A DNA stretch of 64,000 nt from Streptomyces sp. CA-210063 (GCF_024612015.1 NZ_CP102512.1:2976001-3040000); one strand, 5' to 3'; numbered from the stretch's first letter, positions 7,796 to 16,753 are shown. Numbers and translations are program-made. The notes: generated by a model from the sequence alone, not told the origin.

Positions 7796-8474
7796 CCAGA
7801 GCGACCCTCTGCTCGGCGTACGCGACCTGGTCGTCCGCTACGGCACGGTCACCGCGGTCGACCGGGTGTCCTTCACGGTGGACGCGGGCGAGACCCTGGC
7901 CCTGAACGGCCCGTCCGGCTGCGGCAAGTCCTCCACGGTCGCCGCCGTGCTCCAGCTGCGGCGCCCGGAGTCGGGCGAAGTCCGTTTCGAGGGGCGGGAG
8001 TTGACCGCCCTCACCGAGAGTGAGCTGCGCCCGCTCCGCCCCCGTATGCAGCCCGTCTTCCAGGACCCGTACGGCTCGCTCAGTCCCCGCCACCGCATCC
8101 GGGACGCGGTGGCGGAGCCTCTGCGCGTCCAGGGCCGCTGGGACGCCACCGGTCCCGCCCGGGTCGCCGAACTCCTCGACCGGGTCGGCCTGGACCCGGC
8201 CTACGGCGACCGCTTCCCGCACGAGCTGTCCGGCGGACAGTGCCAACGTGCCGGGATCGCCCGGGCGTTGGCGTCCGAGCCCCGCCTGCTGGTCCTCGAC
8301 GAGCCGGTGTCCGCCCTCGACCCGTCGATCCGGGCCGGAGTCCTCAACCTGCTCGCCGACCTCCAGGACGAGCTGGAGCTGGGGTACCTCTTCATCTGCC
8401 ACGACCGTGCGGTCGTACGCCACTTCGCGGACCGTTCGATCGAGATGCGGGCGGGGAAGCTCGTCCCGGCCTAG
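7791..8474 (+). CDS. ABC transporter ATP-binding protein (DppF type, short)
   Basis: A 227-residue ATPase with Walker A GPSGCGKSS (about 41-49), Q-loop FQDPYGSLSPRH, signature ELSGGQCQRAGIARAL, Walker B LLVLDEPVSALD and H-loop CHDRAVV; the usual Asp after the H-loop His is kept. It lacks the C-terminal oligopeptide-binding extension of about 80 residues seen in most DppF/OppF proteins, so it is trimmed to the core domain. The ATG at 7791 is the last rung of the repeat ladder. It completes the importer: lipoprotein, fused permease and two ATPases. A decayed kinase gene follows after 37 bp. Confidence 0.87.
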   Translation: MNQSDPLLGVRDLVVRYGTVTAVDRVSFTVDAGETLALNGPSGCGKSSTVAAVLQLRRPESGEVRFEGRELTALTESELRPLRPRMQPVFQDPYGSLSPRHRIRDAVAEPLRVQGRWDATGPARVAELLDRVGLDPAYGDRFPHELSGGQCQRAGIARALASEPRLLVLDEPVSALDPSIRAGVLNLLADLQDELELGYLFICHDRAVVRHFADRSIEMRAGKLVPA

Positions 8475-8511
8475 GGGGCCGGGGGCCGGGGGATCAGGGG
8501 GACGTGAACCG

Positions 8512-9186
8512 TTGAACAACGCGACTGAGGTGTTCCAGCCGTTGCAGGCGGACGATCCGGCCCAGGTGGCCGGCTACCGCCTCGCGGCCCGGCTCGGCGC
8601 GGGTGGCATGGGCCGGGTCCATCTGTCGCACACGCAGGGCGGCCGGCCGGTGGCGATCAAGGTGGTGCGCCCGGAGCTGGCCGACGACCAGGCCTTCCGG
8701 CGGCGCTTCGGCCGGGAGATCAAGGCGGCCCGGCGGGTCCGGGGCGCGTACACCGCCGAGGTGATCGACGCCGACGCGGACGGCGTACCGCCCTGGCTGG
8801 CCACGCTGTACTTACCCGGCCCCTCCCTCGCGGAGGCCGTCGGCCGCCGCGGGCCGCTGCCGGTGCCGACGGTGCTGTGGCTGATGGCGGGGGTGGCCGA
8901 GGCCCTGCAGGCCATCCACGACGAGGGCATCGTGCACCGCGACCTGAAGCCGTCGAACGTGCTGCTGGCCGCCGACGGGCCCCGCGTGATCGACTTCGGT
9001 ATCTCGCTGGCCTCCGGCATCACCTCGAACACCGCCACCGGCACGGCGGTCGGCACACCGCAGTTCATGGCTCCCGAGCAGGCGACCGGGGGTGACGTCA
9101 CGCCGGCGACCGATGTCTTCGCGCTGGGCCAGACGGCGGCGTTCGCGGCACTGGGCGAGCCGCTCTACGGGGACGGCCCCTCGTGA
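8512..9186 (+). pseudogene. Truncated serine/threonine protein kinase
   Basis: Only the first 224 residues of an STPK remain. The glycine loop LGAGGMGRV, the ATP lysine in VAIKVV, the catalytic loop HRDLKPSN, the metal motif DFG and GTPQFMAPE are all present. The frame then stops right after DVFALGQ...YGDGPS, before kinase subdomains X-XI, the membrane helix and the sensor domain. A fragment matching the sensor-domain end of such proteins follows in another frame, which indicates an internal deletion. The start is TTG at 8512 after AGGGGG. It contains an in-frame TTA codon (8812-8814), the rare codon read by the bldA tRNA in Streptomyces. With the C-lobe incomplete it is probably not an active kinase. 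Confidence 0.75.
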
Positions 9187-9419
9187 TCACGATGATGTAC
9201 GCCGATCCGGGCGCCACCCTCGCAACATGCCGTATCGCCCTCACCGGCGCCGAGAACCGCAGTTTCACCCTTGCCGGGGCGGCGGCCGGCAGCGAGTTCT
9301 GCGTCAAGCACCCCTCCGGAGACATCGCCCTGCTGGTGGTCCAGGTGAAGTCGACGGCGCTCGGGGACAGCGAGGCCGGCTTCGTCACCGCGGACATGAC
9401 GGTCTGGCCGGCGGGCTAG
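9183..9419 (+). pseudogene. C-terminal remnant of the kinase sensor domain
   Basis: This 78-residue frame overlaps the kinase stop by four bases in a different frame. The segments FTLAGAAAGSEFCVKHPSG and IALLVVQV...VTADMTVW resemble the extracytoplasmic C-terminal ends of Streptomyces STPKs located next to transporters (pattern GSxxCVRHxSGxIALV...VTVW). It has no signal peptide or membrane helix of its own. The best reading is that one gene lost its middle part by deletion, leaving both ends. A stand-alone small protein translated by coupling cannot be excluded. Confidence 0.6.
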
Positions 9420-9452
9420 GGGGTTCGCCTCGTCCGAGGCGGTTGTCCGGGC

Positions 9453-10061
9453 CTAGACCCCGTAGCCCCCCGCACCCCCGGCCTTCGCCGCGGCCGCCAT
9501 CACCCGGCGAAGCCCCTCGGCGAGTTGGTCGGCCTCGGGGGCGCTCGGCGGGTCGAAGGTCCACTGGGCGATCAGCCCGGTCATCAGGGTCACGAAGAAC
9601 TTGCCGAGGGTGTCGACGTCCTGTTCCGTGACGTCCTCGCCCCGGCCGCCCATGAACATCGAGATCAGGCCCCGCCCGGCCTCGCGCTGCGCCAGCGCCA
9701 AGTGGTCCCGGACTTCGGGCAGTTGGTCGCCCATGACGATGATCTCCATGCTGAGCCGCCACATCGAACCGGGCTCGCGCATGGTGTCGATGACGTTGCC
9801 CCACACCTCCTCGAACCGTTCGACCGACCCGGGCTCGGCCCCGCCCGTCACCGGCTCCTCCGCGTCGAAGGCCTGGGACAGGTCTCCGACCAGGGCCACG
9901 TACGCCTGCGCCAGCAACGCGCCTTTCGAGCCGTAGTGGTAGCCGATCGACGCCAGGTTCGTCCCCGACTCCTTGACGATGTCGCGCGCCGTCGTCCGCG
10001 CGAACCCCTTCTCCAGCAGGCAGCGCTTGGCGCCTTCGAGCAGATCCTCACGGTGTCCCAT
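9453..10061 (-). CDS. TetR family transcriptional regulator
   Basis: A 202-residue TetR repressor. The N-terminal helix-turn-helix is TTARDIVKESGTNLASIGYHYGSKGALL (positions about 24-51 of the protein), followed by an all-helical ligand and dimer domain. Two starts are possible: ATG at 10061, giving the usual short N-terminus MGHREDLL, or ATG at 10106, which adds 15 residues; neither has a strong ribosome site. It is divergent from an MFS exporter, and a perfect 11-bp-arm palindrome lies between them, so it most likely represses itself and the exporter and is released by an exported compound. Confidence 0.9.
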   Translation of the reverse strand: MGHREDLLEGAKRCLLEKGFARTTARDIVKESGTNLASIGYHYGSKGALLAQAYVALVGDLSQAFDAEEPVTGGAEPGSVERFEEVWGNVIDTMREPGSMWRLSMEIIVMGDQLPEVRDHLALAQREAGRGLISMFMGGRGEDVTEQDVDTLGKFFVTLMTGLIAQWTFDPPSAPEADQLAEGLRRVMAAAAKAGGAGGYGV

Positions 10062-10109
10062 GCCGGTCAGCGTAGCTTCGCCGCCATACGACCGTCCTAG
10101 ACGCATGTT

Positions 10110-10138
10110 TTATACGCTCGTACTAGACGAGCGTATAA
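10110..10138. promoter_or_regulatory. Palindromic operator between tetR and MFS exporter
   Basis: TTATACGCTCG and CGAGCGTATAA form a perfect inverted repeat with 11-bp arms and a 7-bp spacer (TACTAGA). It sits 21 bp before the exporter ATG and 48 bp from the regulator ATG at 10061. Size and position fit a TetR-dimer operator covering both promoters. Confidence 0.85.
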
Positions 10139-10159
10139 GACGCCCGTACAGTCGCCGTC

Positions 10160-11743
10160 ATGACGTCGAAACCCAAGAACCCGTCCGCCCCCGACGCCCC
10201 TCGGGGACGGGCCGGTCGCCGTGAATGGACCGCCCTGTGCGTCCTGATGCTTCCGCTGCTGCTGGTCTCGATGGACGTGTCGGTGCTGTACTTCGCGGTG
10301 CCCGCGATCAGCGCGGATCTGGAGCCGAGCGGCACGCAGCAGCTGTGGATCTTCGACATCTACGCGTTCGTGCTGGCCGGGCTGCTGATGACGATGGGCT
10401 CGCTCGGTGACCGCGTCGGCCGCCGCCGGCTGCTGCTGATCGGCGCGGCGGCGTTCGGCGCGGCGTCACTGGTGGCCGCGTACGCGAACAGTGCCGAGAC
10501 GCTGATCGCGGCGCGTGCGGTGCTCGGCATCGGCGGCGCGACGCTCATGCCGTCGACGATGGCGCTGGTCCGCACGATGTTCACGGACCCGGGCCAGCGG
10601 GCGACGGCGATCGGCATCTGGTCGGGGGTCATGACGGCGGGCATCGCGCTCGGCTCCGTGCTGAGCGGTGTGCTGGTGGAGTTCTTCTGGTGGGGCTCGG
10701 TCTTCCTGGTGAACCTCCCCGCGATGGCGCTGCTCCTGGTCCTCGGCCCGGTCCTGCTCCCCGAGTCGAGGGACCCGGCACCCGGCCGCTTCGACCTGCT
10801 GAGCATCCCGCTGTCGATGGCCGCCGTCCTGCCCGTCGTCTACGGCCTCAAGGAGATCCCGTCGGAGGGCTGGAGCGTGCGCTACGTGATGTCGGTGACG
10901 GTCGGTCTGCTCTTCGCGGCTCTCTTCGTCCACCGGCAGCGCACCGCGGCCTCACCGATGCTCTCCCCCGCGCTGTTCCGCGGCCCCGGCTTCACCCCGG
11001 CCCTCGTCCTCAACCTCGTCGCGGCCTTCGGGATGATGGGCTCGGCCTACTTCACCACCCAGTACCTCCAGTCCGTCCTCGGCAAGAGCGCACTGGAGGC
11101 CGCGCTGTGGGGGCTGCTCCCCTCCGTACTCATCGGCGTCGCCGCGCCGGTCACGACGCAGCTCGTGCAGCGGGGTGTGAACCGGGCGTACGTGGTGTCC
11201 GCGGGCTTCGTGACCGCCGCGGCCGGTTACGCGCTGCTGGCCGGCGCCGGTCCGGACTCCCTCTGGCTCGTCCTCGCCGGCTGCGGTGTCCTCGCCGCCG
11301 GCATCGTCACCGTCCTGTCCCAGATGACCGACCTCGCCCTCGGCACCGCGCCCGTCGAACGTGCCGGCTCCGCCTCCTCCCTCCTCGAAACCAGCCAGGA
11401 GTTCGGCGGCGCCCTCGGCATGGCCCTCCTCGGCTCCATCGGCACCGCCGTCTACCACCACGAGATCCCGGCCTCCGCGCCCGCTCCGGCCCGCGAGACG
11501 CTCGGCGGCGCCCTGGCCGTCGCCGACCAACTCCCCGGCGCCGCGGGCGAGGCGCTGGCGACCGCCGCCCGGGCCGCCTTCACCAGCGGAATGCAGGGCG
11601 CGGCGGTCGCGGGGGCCGTGGTCCTGCTCGGAGCGGCGGTGCCGGCGGTGCTGACGCTGCGGGGCGCAGGGGCTCGGGATCGCGACGGGGAGTGCTGCGC
11701 CCCGGCGGAGGCGCAGGAAGTCAGCGCGGCGGGCCGGCCGTGA
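10160..11743 (+). CDS. MFS drug efflux transporter (DHA2, 14-helix type)
   Basis: A 527-residue integral membrane exporter of the QacA/EmrB-like DHA2 family. About fourteen hydrophobic segments are visible. Family marks are GSLGDRVGRRRLLLIGAAAF (motif A, about 79-98) and GGATLMPSTMALVRTMF (helix 4 region). Helix 5 carries the antiporter motif C-like stretch SGVMTAGIALGSVLSGVLV. It should expel lipophilic or cationic drugs in exchange for protons. It starts with ATG 21 bp after the palindrome and lacks a clear ribosome site. It is controlled, by inference, by the divergent TetR. Its last 23 bp overlap the tail of the convergent LuxR gene. Confidence 0.93.
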   Translation: MTSKPKNPSAPDAPRGRAGRREWTALCVLMLPLLLVSMDVSVLYFAVPAISADLEPSGTQQLWIFDIYAFVLAGLLMTMGSLGDRVGRRRLLLIGAAAFGAASLVAAYANSAETLIAARAVLGIGGATLMPSTMALVRTMFTDPGQRATAIGIWSGVMTAGIALGSVLSGVLVEFFWWGSVFLVNLPAMALLLVLGPVLLPESRDPAPGRFDLLSIPLSMAAVLPVVYGLKEIPSEGWSVRYVMSVTVGLLFAALFVHRQRTAASPMLSPALFRGPGFTPALVLNLVAAFGMMGSAYFTTQYLQSVLGKSALEAALWGLLPSVLIGVAAPVTTQLVQRGVNRAYVVSAGFVTAAAGYALLAGAGPDSLWLVLAGCGVLAAGIVTVLSQMTDLALGTAPVERAGSASSLLETSQEFGGALGMALLGSIGTAVYHHEIPASAPAPARETLGGALAVADQLPGAAGEALATAARAAFTSGMQGAAVAGAVVLLGAAVPAVLTLRGAGARDRDGECCAPAEAQEVSAAGRP

Positions 11744-14654
11744 TCAGTCCCTCCCGGTACGCGATGGCCACCGCCTCCGTACGGCTCGCCGCGCCCAGCT
11801 TGGCCAGGATGTTCGACACATGCACGCTGGCCGTCTTCCCGGTGATGAACAGTTCCTCACCGATCTGCCGATTGGTGCGCCCGAGCGCGAGCAGCCGCAG
11901 CACATCGCTCTCCCGCGCGGTGAGGGCGGGGATGCCCTCGCCCTCCGAAGCCTCCGCCAACCGCCCCCGCCGGACGAGCGCGTCCAGGGCCGCACGCAGC
12001 ACGACGGCGCCCAGCCGGTCGGCGGTCTCGCCCGCCAGCCGGGCCTGAGCCGTGGCCTCCTCCCGCGCCCCCTCCCCCAACAACGCCTCGGCGAGCCGCA
12101 GTCGACACCGGGCCCGCTCGTACGGGTCGCCGAACGCGAACGCGTCCACCGCTCTCCGCCACGCCCCCGCATCGGGCCCGGTGCACACCCGCACCCACTC
12201 CGCCTCGGCCCGGGCCAGCCAGGCAAGCCCCTCCGGCCCCTGCTCGATCCCCTCCTCCCCCAGAGCGGCGGTGGCCCGCGCCAGTTCCACCAGCTCACCC
12301 CCGAGGGCGGCCCAGCCGCGAGCGCCCGCCTCGTCCCCCACCGACCGCCGCTCCACCGCCGCGTCCGCGAGCGCGGAGAGCGCGAGGGCGGCGAGCCGTA
12401 CGGTGACGTCGGGCCGGGAGCCCGAGGCGTCGGAGAGCGCGGCGACGGTCGTGCGGAACTGCCCGACCGCGGCCTGCGGATCGCGCCGCCCCACGGCCGC
12501 CTCGGTGAGGACGATGCCCGCGACCTGCGCGGCCATCCAGTCGAACGGCCCGTCGAGCAGCGCGCGGGCCCGGTCCACGGCGCTCTCGTCGCCGCGCGCG
12601 AAGGCGACGCACAGGGCGGGCCCGATCGCGTAGCCGCCCGCGGCGGGCAGCCGGTCCGCTTCGGCGGCCGAGCGGACGCACTCGTCCCAGCGGCCCAGGG
12701 TGTAGAGGCAGAGGGAGTGGAGGTAGCGCATCTCCACCGGGTACGGGGAGGAGAGAAGACCGGCGCGGCCCGCGCGGTCGAGGCCCTCGGAGAGCCAGTC
12801 GAGGCAGGCGTCGAGGTCACCGGATTCGAAGCAGCCGACCGCGAGATTGAACAGGGCGCGCATCTCGACGGGGACGTTGCCCGCCCCGCGGGCCAGCTCG
12901 CGGGCGTGGCGCAGGCGTGCACGGCCCTCCTCGGAGCGCCGGTTGTTCCGGGCGTCGAGACCGACCACGGAAATGATCAAGTCGGCCTGGGCATCGACCA
13001 GTTCGAGCCGCCCCGCGACACGCAGCGCATCACTCGCGACCCGACCGGCCTCCCCGACCTTCCCCAAGTACCGCGCCGCCATGACATGCGTGGCCGCCGC
13101 CCACACCCAGGTCCGGGACGGCGGTTCGGCGGGGATCATCGCCAGCGCCTCGCTGCTGTACCGGAACGCGGCCTCCATGTGGTCCACGCGTATCAGGTCC
13201 CCGGCGAGGGTGTAGCGCACCCGGGCGGCCAGCTCCGAGTCCGCGTCCGGACCGGCTCCGGCCAGCGCCGAGCGGGTGAGCGAGACCGCGCGGTGGTTCT
13301 CCCCGGCGCGCGCGGCGGCGGCCGAGGCGCGCAGGGTGAGGGTGACCGTGTCGAGGTCCCGGGGCCGGGCACCGGCGTCCACGGACGACCACAGATCGAG
13401 GGCACCCTCCAGATGCCGCAGCTCCTCGGCGGGCGCCCCGATCCGGTGCGCGTGGTCGGCGGCCTCGACGGACGCGGTCAGCGCGTCGGCGAGGTCATGG
13501 CTCTCACGCGAGTGGTGGGCCCGCTCGGCGCTCTCCCCCGCGCGCCCCCGGCGGGCCAGCAGCTTGGCGAACATCCCGTGCAGCCGCACCCGTTCGCCCG
13601 GCAGCAGATCCGCGTAGACCGCCTCCCGGGTGAGAGCGTGCCGGAACTCGTACGTCGCCCCCGCACCCGGCAGCAGCAACTGCCGCCCCACCACCTCCCG
13701 CAGCGCCGACTCCAGCTCCTCGTCCGGGAGTTGTACGGCGTCCCGCAGCAGGTCGTGCTCCACCTTGCGGCCCGCCACCGCCGCCGTGCGCAGCACCTGC
13801 TGGGCGGCGCCGGGCAGTTGCTCGATACGGATCAGCAGGACGTCGGCCAGACCGCTCGGCAGCACCGTCCCCGGCTCGTCCGCCGTCGCGGCCAGCAGCT
13901 CCTCCGCGTAGAACGCGTTGCCCTCCGCCCGCTCCACGATCCGGCCGACCGTGGCGTCGTCCGGCGGCTCGGCCCGCAGCGAACGCACCAGCCGAGTGAC
14001 CTCCGCGTCCGGCATCGGCCGCAGCTCCAGCCGCTCCACGGCGGGCAGCCGCACCAGCTCGGCGAGGAGGGGGCGCAGCGGGTGGCGGCGGTGCAGGTCG
14101 TCCGCGCGGTACGAGGCGAAGACGGCGAGGCGGTGGGCGGGGGTGCCGGGGGTGGGGCGCTGGAGCACGCCCCGGCTGAGCAGGAAGCGGAGGAGGTCGC
14201 GGGAGGACTGGTCGGCCCAGTGCAGGTCCTCCAGCACGAGCAGGACGGGGGTCGTCTCGGCGAGGTCCGCCAGCAGCGCGGCAATGCCCTCGAAGAGCTG
14301 CAGCCGGTCACCGCCGTACGCGCCGCCACCGAGGAGGCGGCCGGTCGCCGGGTGCGTCCGGAGGAGCGGCGCGAATCGTTCGTCCGCGGCGAGGGCGCCG
14401 AGGATCTCCGTGAACGGGAGGTACGGCAGACCGACATCACCCAGGTCCACACAGTGCCCGGTGAGCACGGTCGTTCCCTTGCCCACCGCGTACGCCGCCG
14501 CCTCCGCCAGCGTCCGGCTCTTCCCCACCCCCGCGTCCCCCGCGACCAGCACCGCCCGGGGCTCACCCGCCCCGGCCCGGTCCAGCACATCCGTCAACCG
14601 GGCCAGCTCGGCGTCCCGCCCGACGAACGGCGCGTGAAATATGTTCTGCGGCAC
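11721..14654 (-). CDS. LAL-type (large ATP-binding) LuxR family regulator
   Basis: A 977-residue regulator with the layout AAA ATPase - helical/TPR middle - LuxR HTH. Walker A VAGDAGVGKSRT lies at about 35-46 and Walker B VLLVLEDLHWAD near 130. The middle 500 residues are alanine-rich helices of TPR character. The C-terminal LuxR domain is LTARESDVLRLLALGRTNRQ followed by SVHVSNILAKLGAASRTEAV. GTG at 14654 is chosen because AGGA is about eight bases upstream. Such proteins are often pathway-specific activators of antibiotic or sugar genes (MalT-like) and need ATP. It converges with and overlaps the MFS gene by 23 bp. The target is not evident. Confidence 0.92.
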   Translation of the reverse strand: MPQNIFHAPFVGRDAELARLTDVLDRAGAGEPRAVLVAGDAGVGKSRTLAEAAAYAVGKGTTVLTGHCVDLGDVGLPYLPFTEILGALAADERFAPLLRTHPATGRLLGGGAYGGDRLQLFEGIAALLADLAETTPVLLVLEDLHWADQSSRDLLRFLLSRGVLQRPTPGTPAHRLAVFASYRADDLHRRHPLRPLLAELVRLPAVERLELRPMPDAEVTRLVRSLRAEPPDDATVGRIVERAEGNAFYAEELLAATADEPGTVLPSGLADVLLIRIEQLPGAAQQVLRTAAVAGRKVEHDLLRDAVQLPDEELESALREVVGRQLLLPGAGATYEFRHALTREAVYADLLPGERVRLHGMFAKLLARRGRAGESAERAHHSRESHDLADALTASVEAADHAHRIGAPAEELRHLEGALDLWSSVDAGARPRDLDTVTLTLRASAAAARAGENHRAVSLTRSALAGAGPDADSELAARVRYTLAGDLIRVDHMEAAFRYSSEALAMIPAEPPSRTWVWAAATHVMAARYLGKVGEAGRVASDALRVAGRLELVDAQADLIISVVGLDARNNRRSEEGRARLRHARELARGAGNVPVEMRALFNLAVGCFESGDLDACLDWLSEGLDRAGRAGLLSSPYPVEMRYLHSLCLYTLGRWDECVRSAAEADRLPAAGGYAIGPALCVAFARGDESAVDRARALLDGPFDWMAAQVAGIVLTEAAVGRRDPQAAVGQFRTTVAALSDASGSRPDVTVRLAALALSALADAAVERRSVGDEAGARGWAALGGELVELARATAALGEEGIEQGPEGLAWLARAEAEWVRVCTGPDAGAWRRAVDAFAFGDPYERARCRLRLAEALLGEGAREEATAQARLAGETADRLGAVVLRAALDALVRRGRLAEASEGEGIPALTARESDVLRLLALGRTNRQIGEELFITGKTASVHVSNILAKLGAASRTEAVAIAYREGLITAGPPR

Positions 14655-14700
14655 CCCGTCATCCTGGCACGCACCACCACCCCGCACCGCCGCCTTTCCT

Positions 14701-14917
14701 CGCCCCCGCCGCCCCTACCCGTTCCCATCCCCAGGGGCTGCGCCCCTTCGCCCCCCAACCGCGGGTCCGTCGTGGTTGCTCGCGCAGTTCCCCGCGCCCC
14801 TTCAGGGGCGCGGGGAACTGCGCGACAAGCCCCCACCCACCCGCACCCGACAACGAACCCCTCGGGGTCGAAGGGGCAGCGCCCCTGGGGATGGGACGGG
14901 TAGGGGCGGCGGGGGCG
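14701..14917. repeat. Nested palindromic intergenic element, copy 1 (complete)
   Basis: This is the most complete copy of a recurring element. The outer arms (14701-14754 and 14864-14917) are near-perfect complements built around CCCAGGGGCTGCGCCCCTTC. The inner arms (14781-14800 and 14805-14824, CGCGCAGTTCCCCGCGCCCC) are a perfect 20-bp inverted repeat with a four-base loop. It lies between the serA terminator and the start of the LAL gene, both leftward. The related copies in the window are at 30731, 38686, 44751 and 63455. Confidence 0.85.
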
Positions 14918-14959
14918 AAAAAGGCGGGACCCGGCCACCCCAGGTGACCAGGCCCCGCC
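14918..14959 (-). terminator. Intrinsic terminator of serA
   Basis: On the minus strand a 17-bp stem (14943-14959 paired with 14923-14939, a few G-U pairs, three-base loop) is followed by five T residues. It starts 18 bp after the serA stop, a standard rho-independent terminator. Confidence 0.85.
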
Positions 14960-14976
14960 TCCTTGAAGAACGAACC

Positions 14977-16566
14977 TCAGACCAGGTTCACCGACCGCGC
15001 CGACGTCGCGCCGATCTCCTCCGCGACCTCCGCGAGGACCAGCGGGGGAACCGTGTCGTCGACGGTGAGAACCGCGAGGGCCTCGCCACCGGCCGTGGAG
15101 CGGGCGACCTGCATACCGGCGATGTTGATGCCGGCCTCGCCGAAGATACGGCCGACGGTGCCGACGACCCCGGGACGGTCGACGTAGCTGAAGACGACCA
15201 TGTGGTCGGCGAGGGCGAGGTCGACGTCGTATTCACCGACCGCGACGATCTTCTGGTGGTGCTTCGGACCGGCGAGCGTGCCGGAGACCGATACTTCCTC
15301 GCCACTGCCGAGCGTGCCGCGCACGGTGACGACGTTGCGGTGGTCCGGCGACTCCGAGCTGGTCGTCAGACGGACCTCGACACCGCGCTCCTGAGCGAAC
15401 AGCGGAGCGTTGACGTAGGAGACCGTCTCGTCGACGACATCCTCGAAGACACCCTTGAGCGCGGACAGTTCCAGCACCTTCACATCGTGCTGGGTGATCT
15501 CGCCGTACACCTCGACGTCGAGACGGACCGCGACCTCACCGGCCAGCGCGGTGAAGATACGGCCGAGGCGCTCGGCGAGCGGCAGGCCCGGCTTGACGTC
15601 CTCGGCGATGACACCGCCCTGGACGTTCACCGCGTCCGGGACCAGTTCACCCGCGAGGGCGAGGCGCACGGACCGCGCCACCGCGATACCCGCCTTCTCC
15701 TGGGCCTCGTCGGTCGAGGCGCCCAGGTGCGGGGTACAGACGACCTCGTCCAGCTCGAACAGCGGCGAGTCGGTGCAGGGCTCCTTGGCGTACACGTCGA
15801 GGCCCGCGCCCGCGACCCGGCCCTCCTTGAGCGCCGAGTACAGCGCGGCCTCGTCGACGATCCCACCGCGCGCGGCGTTGACGATGCGCACCGACGGCTT
15901 GACCTTGTGCAGCGCCTCGGCGCCGATCAGGCCGACCGTCTCGGGGGTCTTCGGCAGGTGGACGGTGATGAAGTCGGAGACCTCGAGCAGCTCGTCCAGC
16001 GACAGGACCTTGACGCCCATCTGCGCGGCCCGCGCGGGCTGCACATAGGGGTCGTAGGCGACGACCTTCATGCCGAAGGCGGACATGCGCTGGGCCACCA
16101 GGGCACCGATGCGGCCGAGGCCGACGACACCGAGGGTCTTCTCGGCCAGCTCCACGCCCGTGTACTTGCTGCGCTTCCACTCGCCGTTCTTCAGCGCCGT
16201 GTTCGCCTGCGGGATGTGGCGGGCGGAGGCGAGGAGCAGACCGCAGGCCAGCTCGGCGGCGGTCACGATGTTCGAGGTGGGGGCGTTGACGACCATCACG
16301 CCGGCCTTGGTGGCGGCGGAGACGTCCACGTTGTCCAGGCCGACGCCGGCTCGCGCGACGACCTTCAGCTTCTTCGCGGCGGCGATCGCCTCGGCGTCGA
16401 CCTTGGTGGCCGAGCGGATCAGGATCGCGTCGACGTCGGCGATGGCCGGGAGCAGTTCGGCTCGGTCCGCTCCGTTGACGTGCCGGATCTCGAAGTCCGG
16501 TCCTAGCGCGTCGACGGTGGCGGGCGACAGCTCTTCAGCGATGAGTACGACTGGTTTCGAGCTCAC
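14977..16566 (-). CDS. serA: D-3-phosphoglycerate dehydrogenase
   Basis: A 529-residue cytoplasmic enzyme that oxidises 3-phosphoglycerate with NAD+ as the first step of serine synthesis. It is the long actinobacterial form: catalytic and Rossmann domains (about 1-300, nucleotide loop GVVGLGRIG near 147, catalytic Arg in ARGGIVDE, Glu in AKEP, His in TPHLGAS), an intervening domain (about 320-450), and a C-terminal ACT domain (RPGVVGTVGRIFGEAGINIAG) for serine feedback. GTG at 16566 is preferred over the longer frame because GAGG lies six to nine bases before it and the protein then begins SSKPVVLIAEEL as in homologues. It sits downstream of ilvC with its own 294-bp gap, so it is probably transcribed separately. 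Confidence 0.97.
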   Translation of the reverse strand: MSSKPVVLIAEELSPATVDALGPDFEIRHVNGADRAELLPAIADVDAILIRSATKVDAEAIAAAKKLKVVARAGVGLDNVDVSAATKAGVMVVNAPTSNIVTAAELACGLLLASARHIPQANTALKNGEWKRSKYTGVELAEKTLGVVGLGRIGALVAQRMSAFGMKVVAYDPYVQPARAAQMGVKVLSLDELLEVSDFITVHLPKTPETVGLIGAEALHKVKPSVRIVNAARGGIVDEAALYSALKEGRVAGAGLDVYAKEPCTDSPLFELDEVVCTPHLGASTDEAQEKAGIAVARSVRLALAGELVPDAVNVQGGVIAEDVKPGLPLAERLGRIFTALAGEVAVRLDVEVYGEITQHDVKVLELSALKGVFEDVVDETVSYVNAPLFAQERGVEVRLTTSSESPDHRNVVTVRGTLGSGEEVSVSGTLAGPKHHQKIVAVGEYDVDLALADHMVVFSYVDRPGVVGTVGRIFGEAGINIAGMQVARSTAGGEALAVLTVDDTVPPLVLAEVAEEIGATSARSVNLV

Positions 16567-16753
16567 GTGAGTCCTCACAAGTCCAATGCTGCGGACGGCC
16601 GTCCCGACGGCCGCAGGCGGTGGAGGGTGGTGGCCGCGTGGAAGACGCACGACGCTGTGGGCCTGACGCGTATGTAGTCCAGCAGTGTAGTGGCGACGAG
16701 ACGGTCGTCTCACGCGACTGCGGAAGGATCACCCGGACGGGAACCGTGCCCCG

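Noticed and set aside
11820..14903. A 1027-codon open frame opposite the LAL regulator
   Set aside because: Composition and codon position bias are those of an antisense shadow. The minus-strand LAL protein has clear Walker and HTH motifs.
16567..16713. Extended N-terminus of serA
   Set aside because: The additional 49 residues are His/Arg/Pro-rich and lie before a well-placed ribosome site and GTG at 16566.
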